From Struthidea cinerea (taxonomy: Eukaryota; Chordata; Aves; Passeriformes; Corcoracidae), in the NCBI GenBank assembly GCA_013397865.1, contig VZTI01000933.1:1239867-1303866 (forward strand): a DNA stretch of 64,000 bases, in the 5' to 3' direction. The notes below the pieces were generated by a model. The model searched no databases. It had not been told where the DNA came from and was given only the letters and a program-made list of their open reading frames with translations. Shown here in pieces: positions 53,453 through 64,000 of the stretch. Numbering within the stretch: the stretch's first letter is position 1; each line of letters starts with the position of its first letter. A program made the position numbers and the translations under genes.

Positions 53453-54073
53453 TCAGGTTTGCCACACTGGTGTTGGTGGAAGACATACGTTTGAGGAAAC
53501 GAAGCCCCTGAAGTCCCATCTGCTTTTGTTCAAGGGCACATGAGCATCTCGGCCGGGTCGCTGTGGCAGCTCATGGCCCAGCTCGCAGCCCGTGCCCGGT
53601 GGTTTCCCGTGGGCACGCACTGTCCCCTGGCTGCTGTGCTGCACCTCCGGCCGGGGCAGAGGGGGCTGCCTGCAGAGCCAGGCTTCAGGCCCGGGGCTGA
53701 TAGCAGGCACTGAGAAACCAGGCTGGGAGACAGCTGGACCTGCTCCCTGGGAACTGGGAGCCTGCACATCTCTCGCTGTCCTGGCAGGAGTGAGAGACTG
53801 GGCTGCTCCTGATCTGAATCGCGGCACTACTTGTAGAGTACATTCATCCTCCATGTGAGAAGGAGGAAGAATCGAGTCCTTTGTAAGAGGCTGAGACAAA
53901 TTTTTCAGCACAAAACCCAGGCAATCCAGAGATTGCTCAGTGCTTTGTTTATGTGGGCACACTTTGGGGGCATTCTCAGCTGAAGAAGATGCTTGTACTG
54001 AAGGCACATTTGTACTCACAGAGTCCAGTTGTGTTCTCTTGGTTTGCATGTGGAATATTCCTGCTGAAGTCAA
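53453..54073 (-). CDS. Unassigned antisense ORF or possible exon (about 200 aa)
   Basis: Seen: 206 stop-free codons on the minus strand. The first in-frame ATG is at 54047-54049, giving 198 residues; the upstream frame is closed soon after. A usable splice acceptor (CTAATCTAG|GAC, AG at 54078-54079) sits just before it. The peptide is Ser/Pro/Gln-rich, contains CPHKQSTEQSLDCLGFVLKN and later PPLPRPEVQHSSQGT, and has no domain, signal or membrane segment I recognise. The 3' half (about 53530-53830) is GC- and CpG-richer than the surrounding intron. AATAAA signals in the minus sense occur near 53160 and 53051. It would lie antisense inside PHYHIPL intron 1. It may be an unannotated exon, a non-coding RNA exon, or a chance frame favoured by GC content; I cannot name a homologue. 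Confidence 0.25.
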   Translation of the reverse strand: MTSAGIFHMQTKRTQLDSVSTNVPSVQASSSAENAPKVCPHKQSTEQSLDCLGFVLKNLSQPLTKDSILPPSHMEDECTLQVVPRFRSGAAQSLTPARTARDVQAPSSQGAGPAVSQPGFSVPAISPGPEAWLCRQPPLPRPEVQHSSQGTVRAHGKPPGTGCELGHELPQRPGRDAHVPLNKSRWDFRGFVSSNVCLPPTPVWQT

Positions 54074-56212
54074 TGTCCTAGATTAGCAGGAAACAGCTAA
54101 ATTAAGCTGTTAAAACCAAGCAATAAGAGAATTTGAATGTATATGAACATTTCAAAAACACTCAGTAAATATAGATATACATGTTATAGTTACCTAATGC
54201 TTTATTTTTGAAACTATTTTTAAAAAATTTTGGACACAGTGCACATTTCTTACTAGAAAATGCGCAACGGTAGTATCAGACAGTAGGGAGGAAATGAGGA
54301 GAAGGTTTAGAGGGGTTTATCCCTCTAACAGGATTTCTAGGGTCAGGCATTCTCTCTTTGTCTAATTTAGGAATTGGTTTTACAAGGATACTTATTTAGA
54401 AAATATTCCTAATTATGCTTATAGAAATATAAAAATCTCTGTTGGGAGGTAGTTTACCAGGATTCTGGGGGAGGGGAGAGAGAGATACTTAAAGAGTCTG
54501 AGACTCTTCACTCCTTTTTTTGTACATGAAAAGAGGCACATACAAAACATAAACATTACTTCTGTGGTTATGGATAAAAAATTGAGCTTTGAAATGGAAT
54601 AGCTATCCTAGAGAAGTGCACTTACATGGCCTAACAAATAACAGTCACAATTTAATAATTTTTTGAATGTCGTTGCATTTGTATTTCCTCTGTGTGCTTT
54701 CACTGCCTCTCTTGAATGAGGTGTTGCCGTGAACATAGAAGTTGTTGGTATTCAGGTTAATTATTTGCTTGGTGAGGACATATTGTCCTGGCTCTGTAAC
54801 ACAATTCTATATAGCCAGCAGTTGGACAGGGAGCCATTCATTCCAGAGCTCAGGAGAGAAATATGAGACCGTATTGTTGCTTGGTTAAAGTATGCAGCTA
54901 ATATGTAATTTCCTGGCACTTCCCTGTCATTTCTGATGGTTATACAGAATGAAGTTTTCTCCCTTCTATTGAATTTTTGAGGAAATTAAATACCTTCTCA
55001 GTAAATTGGAGAATTCAGTCTCAATTACAGTACTTAAATATTGTCAGTCTGTATCAGATTTCTGTAATTACAATATTTTACCTTTCTAGAACTTATATAT
55101 AACCTATCAGCTGAATTATCAAGACAAGAAAAGGTAGAAACTTTTGTATTTCAGAAGGTATAAGGGTTTCTCTGTTCATGTTATGGGAGTTCCTGTTTGT
55201 AAATGAGTTGTTCTCAGTTGTTAGCATCCACATCTAATAAGAGGATTTCTTATGTCATGGTATCTGTGTTCTTAAGAAGTTGATCTCCTCTCATCAAACA
55301 TTTCTACTTCAAAATACCATAACTAATATCTCTCATTGTACTGAAAATGTTAACTTGAGAAAACTACATTCTGATTTCCCCAGTGCATGCATTTTAAGAT
55401 CTGAATAAGGTGAGATTTTTAAAAAAAACGTGATTCGTATTATAAAATTCTGTGTGGCCTTTAGTGTATTTATTACATGTGCTGTTGGTATCTGTATATA
55501 TATAAACCTGATCTTTCAGGGTCTCAGAAATTGCTTCTCATTCTCATCTACACATCTCTTGATTTTCAGGTATCTTCCCAGAATGTATTAAGAATCTAGC
55601 ATTAGCTTTTAATTTTACACTATGTGAGTACAATCTCGCCTTGCTTATTTCTGGCTCACGAACCTGAGTCACGTTTCCCTTTTCACATGGCTAAGTTTTC
55701 ATGGAGCTGACACCTCACAGAAGTAACTGCAGGGGTTAATATCTTGTGTGTCTTCCCAGAGACAGTACACCCAGCACTTGGTGCACTGTCTTCTGTGTGA
55801 CAGCAGCCCAGATGAGTGAAATTACATCAGTGAAGGGGAATATTGAGGTGACACAGAAGTGGCATCACCACGGTTACCCTGACTTTCCTCCCAGTCACTG
55901 GTTGTGGGATATCACCAGGACTTCCCCGTGGCTTTTGTCTTTCCCAATTAATTCAGTGGCTTCTGGGTGTCTCATCCACCACAAAAAGATTGCAGCTTGA
56001 GCAGAGACAGACATGGTTTGGATGAACAGAACAATCACCACTGAATCTGGGCTTTCTTTTCTGTAGCAGACTTTCAGTCCTGGGAAAAAAAGCCAGTGTT
56101 AGAGGGAGAGGTTTTTCAGGAGCTGGGCATGTTAGGTGTGCTTAGTTTTCTTTGTTATCTTTGTACTTCCCCTAAAATATGTGTGTTGTATCACCTAATT
56201 TCCTATCCAGCC

Positions 56213-56433
56213 ACTACCCATAACCACTACCCGCTACCTAGCAATTACCCCTAACCAGTACCTACCCTAACCCCAAGCCCAGCACCATGGGTGGTCCAGA
56301 CCAGAAAGATGTAGGAGCAGCAGTGTTGGGGCCCTGCCAGGATGGCCTCGGTGTGCCCCAGTGTTCCTGGAACTGTAGGCTCTTTGACTCTCTCAATCCT
56401 ACTCCTAACCCTAACCCTTAGCCTAACCCTAAG
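56213..56433. repeat. Degenerate interstitial telomere-like (CCCTAA) tract
   Basis: Two blocks rich in CCCTAA and variants. 56213-56280 has CACTACCCATAACCACTACC, TTACCCCTAACC and CTACCCTAACCCC; 56398-56433 has CCTACTCCTAACCCTAACCC then TTAGCCTAACCCTAA. About 115 bp of unrelated sequence separates them. Vertebrate telomeres are (TTAGGG)n, and this strand carries the complement. The units are interrupted and variable, so it is an old or imperfect interstitial telomeric sequence. Confidence 0.75.
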
Positions 56434-56690
56434 GATTACCTGGACATTTTCTGCTTGACATTTACTTAAGCTATTTATTCACTTCAAAAGCAAAGAAATT
56501 GAAAGGAATGGGAGTTCAGATATCTGAAGATGAGTGCCAGATATTAACACCAAGAAACGCACAGAAAACAATACCTATTTCCAGAAGCACTTTTGCTCTT
56601 TGCCATTGGTGTTCTCCAAAATGTTTTCTTCTCTCTGTTACTTTGTGTCAATGGTTGTTCCTGCTTTGCACGTCTCCTGAGGCTTAAACC

Positions 56691-57064
56691 TGTCGCTGTG
56701 AGCAGCACTGACGACAAGGAACGACACGACTAAGTTTAGAAGGGAAGCAGTTTTGCTCTTTATTAATTAATTAATTCATCTTTTATAACAGGGTTCGCAA
56801 AGAGTGTGTTGAATGGCATAAGACGATTGGGTGCTCGGCCATCCACCCCTTGAGGGGATTGGTCAAGCTCCAAGACACTTGTTCCAAAATATTAGAAAGC
56901 CAGAACCGTAACAATCTTGCATAACAAACCCAGGTGCAAGATAAGGAGTTAGTTTACAAAATCCATAGCAGTGTTTTTCATAGCCTCTGTGAGAAATGCA
57001 AAGTTCCCACAGAACGCTGCAGAAAGCTGAAAGATTTCTCTACCAAAGCTTTTCAGCATCCACA
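56691..57064 (-). mobile_element. ERVK-type solo LTR with 6-bp target duplication, within probable intron 1
   Basis: Seen: a 374-bp element starting TGTCGCTGTGAG and ending GCATCCACA on the + strand, with the exact flanking repeat TAAACC (56685-56690 and 57065-57070). On the minus strand it has a TATAAAAG box at 56780-56787 and AATAAA at 56759-56764. It shares the U3 part (GGTGCAAGATAA, GCAGTGTTTTTCATAGC, CTGCAGAAAGCTG, AAAGCTTTTCAG) with the LTR at 12327-12688. It is antisense to PHYHIPL. No retroviral coding region is attached. Confidence 0.92.
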
Positions 57065-58080
57065 TAAACCACCTTGGCTGGGTTTGGAATACAGAAGCTC
57101 ATTTTAGGCAAATAATTTCCACATTAAAGAATTGTGGATTTATGGCTTGGGTTTCCTGGCTGCATGTATGTTCAGAGTGTTATACAGTGTTCAGTGTGCT
57201 GGGGTCTCAGTCTGTCCAGCTCTCCAGCTCTGAGAACCTCAGCAGCAACACTCCATCTTCTGCTTAAACACAGAGCCTCGCTCTTGGAAGAGCCGGTCAT
57301 ACGAAGCCTTTTCAGTGTACCTGGCAGAGCTTTCAGTCATCTTTCAAATACAAATGGCTTGCAAAAGAAAGCAGTGCCATTTTCTCCCTGCTGGCTTTCT
57401 GAAATGTCATGTTGGGAAAAGCACTTACCACATCTTTCATATGAAGAGAAAGCTTTCAGTAATGACTGGTATTTCTGAGTCTGTAGCAGCCAGTGCAGCT
57501 GTTGAAAATGTCGTTGTGTATGGCACAAATAGGGGGGCATTTCGAGCAAGACCATGTACTAACTGATTTCGGTATTAGTTGAAAAAGAAAAAAAAAGCAA
57601 CAGAATATTTGAAGAATAGACAACCTTTTGGATGTAAATGCATAAAATAGAACAAAAATAAAAAATAGTTTTATTAGTTCTTGAAGTCATCAGTAAAAAT
57701 ACATTATTCACAATACAAGCTGGAGATCTATGAATTTTGCAGACTCTGATTGAATTTCACATATCTATGAGGAGAATTCTGAACAATCAGGCCAACCGTA
57801 ATATTCCTGCATTGAAGGGCTGGAATAATTCTTTGGCAGAGTATGTTGAGAGGCTGAAGCGTTCCTAATGTTTCCAAGTAAATTTTTTACTTTTATTACT
57901 GCCCAAACATCTCTGAGTTTAGTTTTTTATCATTTTTTTACCAGTTATGATGAAAGTATAAATACTATCTTTTTCTATAATTAGATGTGACTAGGAATAA
58001 TTCTGACAATGCATTGCCTCACATCCCTGCATGAGTTTCCCATCTTCCTCATCTGGCCAGAATCTGGGAGCTGTCCTCTC

Positions 58081-58260
58081 TTTCTCACACAGACATTAGC
58101 TTTTTTGTTCTCCTTTGTTTCTATCTGTCTTTATCTATGTTCAATATTCATTTTTTTTCTGTTCTGTTTCTTTACTTCTTCTCTTACATCATTGAGATTT
58201 TTTTCTTTTTTACCCAGTATTTTTTCTCAGCTTTCTGGGTTTTTTTCTATTTGTTCACCT
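58081..58260. repeat. T-rich polypyrimidine stretch before exon 2
   Basis: Long T/C runs (TTTTTTTTCTGTTCTGTTTC, ATTTTTTTCTTTTTTACCC and similar) about 800 bp before the PHYHIPL acceptor. Too far away to be that exon's own pyrimidine tract; a low-complexity intronic feature. Confidence 0.6.
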
Positions 58261-59013
58261 ATGACTTAGGTCTTATGTAAGTACAAGAACACCTAACGTT
58301 TCTGAGTTCTAATGTTCACGGAATGCTGAGCTATAAAGCTGCCTTGGAAACTAAGGGGAGACCTAAATTTAAAACCAGTGATTCCTTCTGGAGTCAATGG
58401 TCATTTGTTCATCTCCCATATGTTCTTAGAAGAGAACTTCCCAAGAAAACTGCAGGGTCTCAGCTGGGAAAATGGGAAGAATAAAGAACAGAAAATGAAG
58501 TTTGCTTGTGTGTACGTTTTGCTGTGGCTCATCAAAGAGCTAATTGTTTCATTTCAAAGGAGTTGCTGTTTTAAATATGTGTATACATATGTGCATATGC
58601 ATCCATCATCTATAAACCTTGCAGAGATTGGCTGTGCTTTGTGCTTGAAAAATGGTTTAAGGATGAATATGATTTCTACTTGTGTTCCTTTCGCTGGCAG
58701 ATATGGATAGGGCCGTGATGTTAACTGTGGGCGTTGCTGGCTTCTTAACTGAACCTTGGAGCACTTGATGGCTTCAGCTGGTTTGTACTGTCAGCCTGCA
58801 AACACACACAGGTGGTCATGCCAGCCACTCTGTGCACCCTGCTTACATGTTATTAGTGCTTATTCACCTGGGAAATCTCATCCCTTTCCAGTGCTTTCCA
58901 TCACTGACATCCAGACTTGCCTAATTGTACCTCACTGGCTCCTGAGTACCCCCGTGAGCCTTTGTGAAAGGCTGTTCAGGGATGTGCTTGTACTGGAGCA
59001 CACAAAAGAGTGA

Positions 59014-64000
<4,987 letters not shown>

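Overview
The window looks like avian nuclear DNA, most likely from a passerine. It is AT-leaning and gene-poor. It carries solo LTRs of endogenous retroviruses of the ERVK and ERVL types, tails of CR1-type LINEs, and a tRNA-Ile-derived SINE with a CR1-like tail that resembles TguSINE1, a family reported from passerines. There is no bacterial or viral gene organisation. Nearly all short open frames are chance frames in non-coding DNA.

Only one protein-coding exon can be named with confidence: 59060-59256 on the + strand. It encodes 65 complete residues, plus two bases that finish a split codon, of PHYHIPL (phytanoyl-CoA hydroxylase-interacting protein-like), including the start of its fibronectin type III domain. 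It is bounded by a good acceptor and a good donor. The first coding exon is not visible. A strong CpG island (about 37640-38960) lies roughly 20 kb upstream, and its centre is a 912-base run of N (37908-38819). The simplest reading is that this island is the PHYHIPL promoter, with exon 1 hidden in the gap. That makes 1-37.6 kb the upstream intergenic region, about 39-59 kb intron 1, and 59.26-64 kb the start of intron 2.

Layout. 1-12 kb: non-coding, with a CR1-type tail, an ERVK solo LTR (3805-4156) and the SINE (7221-7350). 12-27 kb: a second ERVK solo LTR (12327-12688), long unremarkable DNA and a CR1-type tail (23803-23866). 27-31 kb: two ERVL-type solo LTRs in opposite orientation (27313-28116 and 29553-30678), the second expanded by an internal minisatellite. 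31-37.6 kb: a decayed LINE reverse-transcriptase fragment near 32.1 kb and a polypyrimidine/polypurine block near 36.2-36.45 kb. 37.6-39 kb: CpG island and gap. 39-59 kb (probable intron 1): a purine-rich block (41.58-42.2 kb), an ancient MIR-like SINE remnant (about 42.43-42.54 kb), an unassigned antisense ORF of about 200 residues (53453-54073), degenerate telomere-like repeats (56.2-56.43 kb) and a third ERVK solo LTR (56691-57064). 59-64 kb: PHYHIPL exon 2 and intron 2.

All three ERVK LTRs have exact 6-bp target-site duplications that can be read directly. I found no CRISPR array, operon, intact transposon or convincing new multigene system. The items most worth checking are the gap-hidden promoter and exon, the antisense ORF, the interstitial telomere-like tract and the modular divergence of the ERVK LTRs.
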